The notes beneath the pieces were generated by a model. The model saw only the letters and a list, made by a program, of their open reading frames with translations, did no database searches and had not been told where the DNA came from. The position numbers and the translations under genes are program-made. 64,000 bases of DNA from the NCBI RefSeq assembly GCF_958298935.1, contig NC_084928.1, positions 16,895,501-16,959,500 of the forward strand. Reading direction: 5' to 3'. The stretch is from Phragmites australis (taxonomy: Eukaryota; Streptophyta; Magnoliopsida; Poales; Poaceae). Shown here one piece after another: positions 45,548 through 55,501 of this stretch (position 1 is the stretch's first letter; each line of letters starts with the position of its first letter).

Positions 45548-48500
45548 CTATTGGCACCGAAAAAGAGTAATCCTTAACACTCCATAGTTGAGCTCCCAGA
45601 TCTCCTCTACGAATTCGTAGTAGGTCTCTCTAGTTCTATTGCAGTCGTAGGCATTTATACAAACACCGCTATTTTGGTTGGCGCTCTTATTATCCTGAGC
45701 TCTCATATAAAATGTATAGCCATTTATGTCATATCCTTGGAATGTGAGAATTGTTGTTGACGATCCGTGAGTCAACACAGTCAACTGAGCACACTCTTCC
45801 TGCTTATACATCACCTATCCATGTAACCAGGTGCCAAAATGATCTTGGTGCTCTCGCGTGATCCAAACATTGGACTTCCCTAGGTTTCTGGTGCGTAGAA
45901 TCTTCTGGTGTTCTTTGACATATGGGTCCACTACAACTGATTGTTGCAGAACTACGAAATGTGCTTGCGTGAATTAAAAGGGGTCGTTAGTGCGGAATGA
46001 GTTTGCACCTATCATCTCTTTCCCCTGTAGCCTCCCCTCATGGTGAGATACATGCACACCAATCATTTGAGATTCATGTAGTCGACATAGAAATTATTGG
46101 CCTTAGTTCCCCAACCCTCAGCCATGCGCCTTCCGGCCGATTTTGGTTATGAACATATTTCTTTAGAACTCCCATGAACCTCTCAAAACAGTACATCTGA
46201 TGCAAAAACACGGGGCTAAGAATCTGTATCTCTTTCACAATGTGAATAATGAGATGCACCTTGATATCAAAAAATGATGGAGGGAACAATGCCTCAAGCT
46301 AGGATAGAGTCTCGACCACTTCTTCCTGTAGCTTGTCTAGCTTGGTCGGGTCGATGGCCTTCTATGATATCACGTTGAAGAATGAGCACAACTTTATGAT
46401 TGGGTTTTTGATATTTGACGGCAGAATACCTCTAATTGCAATTGGATGCACTTGTGTCATCATCACATGACAATCATAAGACTTCATGCCAGTTAATTTC
46501 ATAATTTTCATGTTTACTAGTATCTTTATGTTGGTGGAATAAGCAGATAGAACTTTTATTCCATGAAAGCACTTGCACATTACAATTTTCTCTGCCTTGC
46601 TCAGAATGTAGCTAGCGGGACCAAGATATTTGTCACTTTCTTCCATATCTTGGGGATGTAGATCTTGTCTGAGTTTCAAACATTTCAGGTCCTTCCGTGT
46701 TTGGAGTGTATCCTTTATTTTACCAGGTATGTCTAGTAACGTACCAATCAAGCTATCACACACGTTTTTCTCAATGTACATGGCATTGATTGCGTGTCAA
46801 ACCACCAAATCAGGCTAATAAGTTAAGTCATAAAAATAGATTTCTTTTTGAACATAGAAGCTCTAAGATTAGATTTTGGAACCGGTGTACTCCCGCATCC
46901 CTTTCCAAGGATAACCCTAAGTCCCTTTACCATCTCATATACCTGTCTCCCAGTGCGATGCTTAGGAGATGATCGAGTCTCAACTCTCCCATCAAAAGCT
47001 TTCATGTTACTGCGGTACGAGTGATCCTTGTGAAGAAATTTACGATGACCTAGGTATACTATTTTTGGCTACTCTTCAGCCACAAGCTCTCCATTTCATC
47101 CAAACAATGCACGCATGCACAATATCCTTTGACAGTCTGGCCTGATAGGTTGCCAAGGGCTGGCTAATCCTAGATTGTTACGAATAGCATTGCGTGTAGG
47201 GTGAAGTTCTCTCGTTTGTATGCATCTTATACCTGCACACCATTGTTCCAAATTATTACAAGATCTTCCATTAATGGTTTCAGGTAGACATCGATATCGT
47301 TGATAGGTTGCCTTGACCCTGGTATTAGCACCGGCATCATAATGTACTTCCTCTTCATACACAACCATAGAGGAAGGTTGTAAATACATAGAGTCATAGG
47401 CCAAGTGCTATGACTACTGCTCATGTTGCCGAATGGATTCATTCCATCCGTACTCAGTCCAAACCTTATATTCTTCATGTCTTCTGCAAAGGGCTCCTTG
47501 TATTTCCTATCGGTGTTTCTTCACTACGTAGAATCAACGAGGTGTCTCAGCATTCCATCATCCTTCCGCCCCTCAGCGTGCCATCACATCAGTTTACCAT
47601 GCCTTTTGTTCGTGAATAAATGCTCCAAACGGGGGACTATAGGAAAATACCACATCACCTTGACATGAGGCCTTTTATTCTTTCCTTCACCACCGATATC
47701 ATCATGGTCATGCTTGTACCGTGATGCATCACAGACAAGATATGCTTCTATGTCTGCATACTCTCCGCAATACAATATACAATCGTTTGGACATGCATGT
47801 ACTTTCTATGCTTTTAACGTAACCCCAATGGGCACACAACCTGCTTAGCATGGTACATGTTTTCTAGCAGCACATTTCCCTTTGCAAGCAATTTCTACAA
47901 GAACAGTAACAACTTTGTGAAGCTTGTATCAGGCCACTCGTTGCTTGCCTTCAATTGTAGCAGTGAAAGTACGGTACGCAACTTTGTGTGCTCCTTCTCG
48001 TAGCCTGGGAACAACGATATTTTAGAGTTCTCTACTATACATTGCAACTTTTGAAACTCTCTTTCATTGGTGCAGTCCCCCTTCCCATCGAGCAACATCT
48101 GCTCCAGATCATCGGCATTAGCGTTGGAGTCAGCATCGGCCAACATCTCCTCTAGATCATCATCGACCAACGTATCTCCAGCAGGCGGCATATCGGTGTA
48201 TACATCAGCTGGCATATCGGTGCACAAGTCTTCGTCTTCTCTGTCAATGTATTGCCCTTCATGTACGATCTCAGCTTCACCGTGCTTGGTCCAACGAGTA
48301 CAGCCAGGCATAAAGCCCCTTGGCATCAAGTGAGAATGTATCTGCTAGGTAGTGGAAAACTGTTTCTTGTTCTCGCAATCGAGACTGTGTATTTTACTTG
48401 TGCACCGTGTCTTGTACCAGGAAATAATCCACGCCATTCTTGTACTCTGCGCTCACACAGCTCGCATCATACATCCATCTTCTGTCTATCTACAATTATA

Positions 48501-48657
48501 TCATTGTTGTAAATTCAAATTCATAACATCTAGAAGATTTTGCGATCACCAACAAATAAATTACCTCGTCATCTCCTACTGGCAATTGGCCTGAGTTGGA
48601 GGAGCCGTCTTTTGCATGCTTTTGCATCCACTTCCGATGTGTATTTGTTGGTGCCAT
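45548..48657 (-). pseudogene. TNP2 transposase relic of CACTA-3
   Basis: Starts MAPTNTHRKWMQKHAKDG. A transposase-associated segment follows (DRRWMYDASCVSAEYKNGVD, about 48480-48420), then an acidic domain (48329-47895: RGFMPGCTRWTKHGE, and DDLEEMLADADSN). The TNP2 core follows (GLSTDGMNPFGNMSSSHSTW; IMMPVLIPGSRQPINDIDVY, 47478-47230). At 46781-46362 it reads MYIEKNVCDSLIGTLLDIPG and GMKSYDCHVMMTQV. A DUF4218 piece (FPPSFFDIKVHLIIHIVKEI, 46289-46190) and a DUF4216 piece (INGYTFYMRAQDNKS, then FVEEIWELNYG, 45814-45548) follow. The order matches a full CACTA transposase, which cuts the element at its TIRs. Stops, frameshifts and unmarked introns break it. Confidence 0.82.
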
Positions 48658-49210
48658 CCTTAGAAATTTTCTTTATTATTTAACCCCTTATCTATGACTC
48701 ATTAAGGAAACATGAAAAATAAATATGCTCATACATAAAGTTTCTATATTGGAGCTTGCTAATTAAAATATCAAAATACAATCGGATCTTGCTACATACC
48801 TAAGTATCATGGTGAAATTTTCTAATTTATTAAAAATCAAAATAAGGGATAAGATCAACTTTGGTTTTTAAGGTAGGATTTTGAGTTTTAATGCTAAATA
48901 TAGGATTTAACTTGGGGATTTCAACTTATTGAGCTCAAGAGGCTCTTAGAAGCTTGCTTGCTATTTGGGAAAAATCCAGGGTTCACTTGCCCAAAAAATA
49001 AAGAAAAGGCAAATGAGCAAATATGGAGGAAAGAAGGGATTTTGTTTGGATAGCTACAGAGAGCTCATCTAGACCTTCTGACCAAAAATGAGCTTGAGTG
49101 GTGGGGGAATCAAAGGGGGAGAAGGAATGAAGTGGGTGCTGCTATGTGAGAGTTTGTGAGGGGGAGAGAAAGTTCTGATCGAACTATCTGTTAGCTCGAG
49201 CTTGGAGAAG
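48658..49210 (-). other. CACTA-3 leader region
   Basis: Non-coding stretch between the transposase ATG and the subterminal repeats, so the transposase promoter should lie here or in the array. No clear TATA box stands out. Confidence 0.4.
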
Positions 49211-49495
49211 GTGGGGAAGGGGTGCATCACTACCGGTTTATTTAACTAGCCGGTAGTGATGTTATGATATCACTACCGGTTAGTTGATTAATCCAGCAGT
49301 GATGAGGGAGCAGGGCATCACTGCTGGCTCAATCCATCAACTGATAGTGATGAAACTTATCACTACTAGTTCATAAGCCACAATGGCTGATTCTTCTCGC
49401 GTGGCTTACGAACTGGCAGTGATGCCACATTAGGAACTGACCCATTAGGAACCGGCAGTTATGGGCCGACATATAAGTCTAGTTTTATAGTAGTG
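49211..49495 (-). repeat. CACTA-3 right terminus and subterminal repeats
   Basis: Repeated CACTACCGGTT / AACCGGTAGTGAT units and decayed forms (AACTGGCAGTGATG, TATCACTACTAG) end in the terminus TATAGTAGTG. The following triplet is ACG. The unit differs from the GACGGCTC type of CACTA-1 and CACTA-2, so this is a separate family. Confidence 0.8.
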
Positions 49496-50531
49496 ACGGT
49501 TTTTCTCAATTTGCATTAAGACATCCGTCATACTCGGCGGTGGAGGCGGTATGGGGTTATTCTCATTGGAACCTTTGGGAAGATTTATGAGACTTTGGTG
49601 GTTTCTCATCCTGCTAGAGATGGCAAAACGAGAGAAGACGGAAGATTAAATCCAAACCTTAGTTGGAAATGGCAACAACCGAACCAAGGAAAACGATGCA
49701 CACTAGCATCACATCATAGTAAAGAATATGCATGATCAAAAGGTTTAGTAGAACATGGCAAAAACACGGCCTCGCTCACCCTCGCAACGTTTTCTATGGA
49801 AATGCCAGCAGTCAGACCACATACAATATGGCGGTCAGACCGTTGCCTACCTGGCGGTTAGACCGCTAGAAGTCTGGCGCCAACAACAGTGGCCTTTCCA
49901 CCTCGTTTCACACATGATGGATCTTTATCTACACGTTTCCTTTTCGGGTACATCATTCCGCAACAAGCATAAAGATCACACGCATTTATATACATAATGT
50001 ACCAATCATCACTCTTCGTGCTACTTCTTATTTCTCGCATGAACGGTACTTGTGCATCTCGCCGCACAAGCGACATTTCATAAGCCAACATATTCACTTC
50101 TTGTACCATCGCCTTACTGGACATCCCATGTAATCATCATATGGGTAGATCACCATAACTACCATTGTATGGTGGATATTCATACGTTATTGTTAACATA
50201 CTCACTTCCATACCATCGCCGTATGGGGCACACCAGGTCCCTGTATCACACTAGTTGAGCCCCTGATATTTACCACTATCAGGATGCATTCCTTACCTCT
50301 TTTGTCGGTGCAACATGATCCATAAAGATATCACCATCCAGGAATAAACAATCAATGCAACAATCAACCGTTCATTACACTTAGGGGCATAATATAGCAA
50401 GTTTATACATATTAGAACGAAGAGGTAAAAAGAAACTTTAGTGAGATGCTTAGTGAGGTTTATACCCTTTACTAACCCACATCTTTAAGTGTTTTTAGGC
50501 TACATCATTAAACCAAGCTTTGATACCATAC
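49496..50531 (-). other. Element E leader with primer-binding site
   Basis: Lies inside (left of) an LTR on the minus strand. At 50528-50515 the minus strand reads TGGTATCAAAGCTT, a near match to the initiator tRNA-Met primer complement, three bases from the LTR. The remainder is leader with several GGCGGTCAGACCG-like motifs (49810-49875) and no gene. It is cut off at left by the CACTA-3 end, so gag is missing. Confidence 0.6.
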
Positions 50532-52120
50532 TGTGAGAAACTAACTAAATAGTATTCTAATTAATTCTGATAGTTCCAAGACGTGTTTTGTGTCTAAGAT
50601 CGGAACACATAACTTCCCAACATATAACATCACAACAAAGCTTAAGAGAGAGCGAGTAATTAGATTATATTACAACTTCAACAACTCAAGGTAGACATAA
50701 TGCAAATATATATAGGATCTACTTATACAAACCCGACATCAACATCACTAAATATGCAAACATACATCAGCGACAACTTATCAATTTAGACTTCATTCAA
50801 TTCAACTAGAGGGGGTAATATGCTTAGATGCTTGCCTTGCTGCTCTAGCGGTTGCCTGATACTGCCCGCAAAGCACTCATAGAACTCAGGTAGCTCGGCG
50901 TCACCTTCACTCGCTTGGACCGTCGGTGTAACGCTCTCTAAATGAGTCAAGAATGCATTACATAAATAATCAAACGATGGAAAAGTGTGCATATGATGCA
51001 TGATTGAACATTGATAGAGTGCTGTGTTTTGAAAATGTTTGCAAAAGACCGCCAAATGATTAGGGTATTGAAGTTTGAAACACCATATAAGACAACCTAA
51101 GTGCATATAGCTTTAAGTGGCTAGCAGTCAGATCGATGTTGATGTGGCAGTTAGACCGCCGACGTGCAGAAGGTTTTGGCCTCTGGCGATTAGACCGACG
51201 ATATATCGGTGGTCAGACCGGTGTCTGGCAATCAGACCTACCCTAGTGGCAATAAGACCATGAGACTCTGTCGGCGGCACCTTTCGAAGGCTGCCGGTGA
51301 AGGTTCTGATGATGCCTTCGACCGTGAAGGGTACGAAACACTTTATGGTAGTAGTGGAGTGCTTCTATGGTGATTTGGACAACATTCACTGAGCTAAACT
51401 CAAAATACCCCATGGGGGAAGCTCTAGGCTAGGGTTGAACTTGGGTATAAATGGAATTAGAACTGATTACAACTTTTGAACAACGGGGAAAAGGTAGGGG
51501 ATGCCGCACCTTAGCGTGGAGAAGCTTTCTATTAGAGGGGTTAACTCCCGAGAAGCTCTGATTTGGAGATCAAGCTCCGGGGTGATGTAGGGGCTTGAAG
51601 TGGATGAACGAGCACAGGAACTCCTCCAACGAAAGGGGATGAAAGGGATGAGCTCGAGGGAGCCTTTAGGAAGCTTGAGAAAGTTCCCTCCCTCACTCTC
51701 CGATCATCGTGAACGTCGAGGTAGTCTCTCCCTCTCTCTTAGTGTGGGTGGAGTTTGTGAGAGTGAGAGTGTGAGATTGAGTGTGAGAGAGTTGGTCAAT
51801 TTCCTTTGTGCTATGGCTATCAAACCGTGAGATGGGTCGGTCAGACCACAGGAAGCCCCCATGGCTACCCCTTGGTGCTCAGACCACGGGGAATCCCAGC
51901 CAGATCGCAAGGGTAGTCTTGTGCTAAAAACTTGATTCCATTCCCTTTTTCTATTCTTCTTCATCCTCAAGGCATTTAGGGTTTTCCAAAAGGGCTATGA
52001 ACTATCTCCAAGTATTTTTGAGACATGTTTAAACTCAAGTTGTCAAGTGAATACGCAAAAACATAATGCCATGATGATTATGGATGCTTAATCACGTGAT
52101 TAGCGTTTTGGGGCATGATA
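50532..52120 (-). repeat. Element E 5' LTR, related to Element A LTR
   Basis: Starts (plus view) TGTGAGAAACTAACTAAATA and ends GTTTTGGGGCATGATA. It shares with Element A the early AAATAGTATTCTAATTA block, AACACATA.CTT, ATATGCTTAGATGCTTGCC and the terminal AATCACGTGATTA, but the middle differs. Contains a series of GGTCAGACC / GGCAGTTAGACCGCC motifs (51120-51260 and 51830-51900). The terminal TGT is changed to TAT on the minus strand. Short frames inside (50786-51106, 51600-51830) have no domain. Confidence 0.7.
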
Positions 52121-52443
52121 GTTGGTCGAGGGCTGCAGGCCCTTTCATGCAGCGGCCGACCGATTGACTGAGTCAGTCGGTCAGTTGGAATATCTTTTTT
52201 TCTTTTATGCAATGATCTAGATTTATTGGGTTCGCTACGAATCCACTAGGTGTCAAAATGAGACATTTTAATAGCAAAATGGATTTGTCTCGATGAGATC
52301 TATGCTTTCGTGATTTCATCTGAGGTATGGATCGAAAAACACACTTTTCGTCCATTTGGAATTATGTGCTGTCAACGCCCCTCCTTTCCTAATTTTCGTA
52401 CTACATTGTTTTCATTACATTTCCAAAAACGTGGGGTGTTACA
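52121..52443 (-). repeat. 3' LTR fragment of Element F
   Basis: Minus-strand start TGTAACACCCCACG directly after a polypurine tract. Runs to the edge of Element E. Contains a near-perfect 25-bp palindrome at 52158-52182 (centre ACTGAGTCAGT). The expected LTR end (GGCGTTACA, as seen at right) is missing. Confidence 0.65.
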
Positions 52444-52457
52444 TTCTCTCCCCCTTC
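52444..52457 (-). promoter_or_regulatory. Polypurine tract of Element F
   Basis: Minus strand GAAGGGGGAGAGAA immediately before the LTR start TGTAAC, as required for plus-strand priming. Confidence 0.8.
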
Positions 52458-53651
52458 AACAGAATTTGTCCTCGAATTCATTATTCACATTACTCATGAA
52501 GGGATACAACTAGATATGAAAAAGAACAATGCTACATGCTAGACATGAACAACTCCATATATTTCTCCCTCATTTGAGACTGGAGTTCCCAGGTCGCTTC
52601 ATGTTCTATCTGATTTCTCCAGAGAACCTTGAAAAACTTGAGTGTCTTACGCCTCAACACTCTTTTGTACTATTCCAAAATCCTCACAAGTAGGGACTCA
52701 ATTGTTAGATCCTGCTCAGTAGTCATTGGTTCTAACGTTATATGATTCAGGATCTTTTAAATACTTTCCCAACATGGACACATGCACGCCTCTAATCGAC
52801 TCGGGTAGCTCCAGTCAATGTGCTAGCTTCCCAATTCGTGCAATTATCGAGAATGGGCTGATATACCTTGGACTAAGCTTACTTTTCGTACCAAATCTTA
52901 CAGCACCCTTGGTGGGGCATACCTTGAGAAGTACCTCATCGCCCACCTGAATTTCCAAATCCCATCTCCTAACACTCGCATAGCTCTTCTACCTACTCTA
53001 GGAAGCTAATATGTGTTGTCGTATTTCAGCCATGCATTGCGTCGACTGCTGAACCCAATCTGGTCCTAAAACTACCTCACCCACTTCATCATAATAAAGT
53101 GGTGATCTGCATTTTCATCCATAAAGAACTTCAAAAGGTGCAGAACATATGCTTGCATGATAACTGTTATTGTAGGCAAACTCTACGAGTGGCAAATGTT
53201 CTTCCCAACTACCCTTCAAAGATAGAACACATCATCTTAACATATTCTCAAGGGTCTGGATGGTACACTTAGACTGTCCATCCATTTGAGGGTGAAAGGC
53301 GGTGCTAAGTCTCAATCCAGTACCCAGGGCACTTTGTAAGCTTTCCCATAGCTTAGAGACAAACATAGCATCTCGGTTGGAAACAATGGAGCGAGGTACT
53401 CCATGCAACCGTAGTGTCTCGCGCATATAGAGCAGTATCAAATCAGTGACTGAATGGTGGTCCGGATAGGGATGAAATGCACCACCTTACTAAGGCGATC
53501 CACTACGACCCAAAAAACATCTTTTCCTCGTGGGGTACGAGGTAGTCCAACCATGAAATCCATAGCAATGTCATCCCAGGGCCACAGAGGAACCTCGAGT
53601 TGCTACAATTTCTCGGGAGGATGCTTGTGCTTAGCCTTACCTTGCTGGTAA
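52458..53651 (-). pseudogene. Element F integrase core and chromodomain relic
   Basis: Minus strand. [20 protein letters not shown] near 53560 keeps the first catalytic Asp. The second reads VSNRD (53380 region), with Asn where Asp is expected, and the Glu region reads GQSKCTIQTLENML, with Lys for Glu. The GPY/F-type region follows (VGDEVLLKVCPT; ISPFSIIARIGKLAH), then a chromodomain (TLKFFKVLWRNQIEHEATWE, about 52650-52590). The enzyme cannot be active. The N-terminal zinc region lies beyond D2. Confidence 0.78.
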
Positions 53652-53656
53652 ATCCC

Positions 53657-55329
53657 TGTAGCGAAAATAGCTCATTAGGCCATGATTGTGATTTTAGTGA
53701 TTAATGACCACATAGTCAATAAGACTAACTTGTTTGTTAAAAATATATGTTAGTAGGTCTTATGGATGCAGTGCATGAAGAAGCCACCACAGTCAGGATA
53801 AAGTTAGACTGAATTGGAGAAGTCACAGGAAGATTTGCCTTACCGGATGGTTCGGTGCTCTGGGTGTTGAACTCACAGGAGCATATTTGTCAAATGAGAG
53901 AGGTCTGAAGACCCCACCGGAAGGTCTGGTGTTTGAGCAGAGTGCTCACCGGAGCAATTCTTCCAGAGAAGGTATTGTGCTAAAGAATATGCCTCACCAA
54001 ATGGTCTATTGTTGAGAAGGATGAATGCACCAGAATATTATTACCAGAGAAGGATGCAGCCACTGAAGATCGAAGGTTCAATCCATCGGATGGTCTGGTG
54101 TGAATGGAATGAACACCGTACAATACACCAGACAATGAACAGTGCATAGATGCAGAATGAAGTTCAACCCAGCGGATGGTCTGGTGATGAAGGCAGTGTA
54201 ACATAGAAGCATTATTTCCAGAGAGGGTTGCATTGGCTCGGTTGGCTGAAGAAAACTCACCGGATAGTCTGATGATGGAGTGATGTCACCAGATGAATAC
54301 ACGGAGCAATTTACACATAGAAGAAGGAAAGGCTCTGATGGCTAAGGATAACTCACCGGATAGTTTGGTGATTGAGATGAAGTATACACCAGAGTGTCCG
54401 GTGTTCACAGAGATTTGAGTAGGGTTCCAACGGCTAGTTTGTGAGAGTGTACTCACCGAATGATCCAGTGTTAGTACTATTGTTCTCACCGGATCATCCG
54501 GTGTTAACAATTTTTTAGAGCTGTTGGGTTAACGGCTAGTGCATGGGTTTGAGGCTATAAATACCCCTCAACTCAGTCATTTGAAGGGGCTAGAGTTCAA
54601 AGAAGTTTATGTACACCTGAGAAGATATCCAAACCACCAAAGTGCTTAAGGTGATTAAGCACAAGATTAGAGAGTGATTAGTGTTTATAGGCCTAGAGAG
54701 AGTGTTGCTTGGTGATTGCTGCCTAGAGAGTGGATCAAGGAGTGATTCAACCTTGTACCAAGTGGTACGTCATTACCTTGGAGTCTTGGTGACTCACCGG
54801 TAAGCTTGTTGACCTTTAAAATTGGTGTGGAGCAGCGGTAAGGCGATTGTGCGGGGATACAGAGACCTTTACCTTGGTAGCTCAAGCTCCGAAGTGATCA
54901 CGGTGGCAAGGAACCGGAAGAGAGGCTAGTGGTGAGACCTTGCCTTGGTAGCTTGGTGACCCATTCAGTGGATGCCTTGTCTTTGTGACTTGGTATCACA
55001 AGAGCTGTGACCGAGTGCCAACCGGGAGCATATCCTTTTGTGGAGCTCCAATGTGGACTAGGGATGTCATTCATGCCATCGATACCACGGAAAAAATCTC
55101 TTGTGCCGAGTTTGCTCTCTCAACCTTATTTATGTTTCTGAATTTACATTCTTGCAATTTAGCTTCTTAGATAAGTTGAAGTGTTTTGATCGGTAGAGTA
55201 GACACACTAGATAAACCTAGAGTACATTAAGATAGAAATTGATATAGGTTTATCTTGTATTGTTTTTGGAGCCAAAATAGCTCTAAATGTCCTAATTCAC
55301 CCCCTCTTAGGACATCACCAATCTCTTCA
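53657..55329 (+). repeat. 5' LTR of Element D2
   Basis: Starts TGTAGCGAAAATAGC (TGTAACAAAAATGGCC in the partner) and ends ACCAATCTCTTCA. About fifteen imperfect palindromes of the form CACCGGA-TCCGGTG lie between 53820 and 54510, followed by TATAAATA at 54556-54563. Downstream LTR sequence has no supported gene. Confidence 0.85.
54556..54563 (+). promoter_or_regulatory. Candidate TATA box in D2 5' LTR
   Basis: TATAAATA within GGCTATAAATACCCCTC, about 50 bp after the last palindrome of the array. Same spacing in the other three LTRs of the family. Confidence 0.6.
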
Positions 55330-55330
55330 A

Positions 55331-55348
55331 TGGGTATCAGAGCTAGGG
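55331..55348 (+). promoter_or_regulatory. Primer-binding site of Element D2
   Basis: TGGGTATCAGAGCTAGGG starts one base after the LTR end. It matches the initiator tRNA-Met complement (TGGTATCAGAGC) apart from one extra G. Confidence 0.75.
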
Positions 55349-55501
55349 TTCACATCTAGCTCTTAAATTTGTGTTAGAGATTCACACCTTTCACAAGATT
55401 TTGCCAATTCAAGTGGTATTTGAGCCTTAGTCTCATTGTGATTGCTTAGGCTTCACCGTCTAGTGAGTTCTGACTTTCTAGGTTGGGTGGATTCTCATAG
55501 T

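Larger units (their letters stand above)
45440..49495 (-). mobile_element. CACTA-3: En/Spm remnant, 5' half
   Basis: The right end closes with AGTCTAGTTTTATAGTAGTG at 49495, the reverse complement of a classic CACTACTATAAAACTAG start. It has subterminal CACTACCGGTT repeats (49215-49460), a leader, and a TNP2 gene relic running leftward from ATG at 48657 through to about 45548. The other terminus and the second gene are missing; the sequence changes to CACTA-2 type at about 45440. Confidence 0.75.

Noticed and set aside
53820..54510. Regularly repeated palindromes as a possible CRISPR array
   Set aside because: Repeats are degenerate, spacing is irregular, spacers are not unique inserts, and the same array recurs in four LTRs of a plant retrotransposon.
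55321..55350. TATCAGAGC stretches as possible tRNA genes (also at 15844, 34030, 36830, 50515, 62880)
   Set aside because: Only 12-18 bases match the tRNA 3' end complement, each right beside an LTR. They are primer-binding sites, not tRNA genes.
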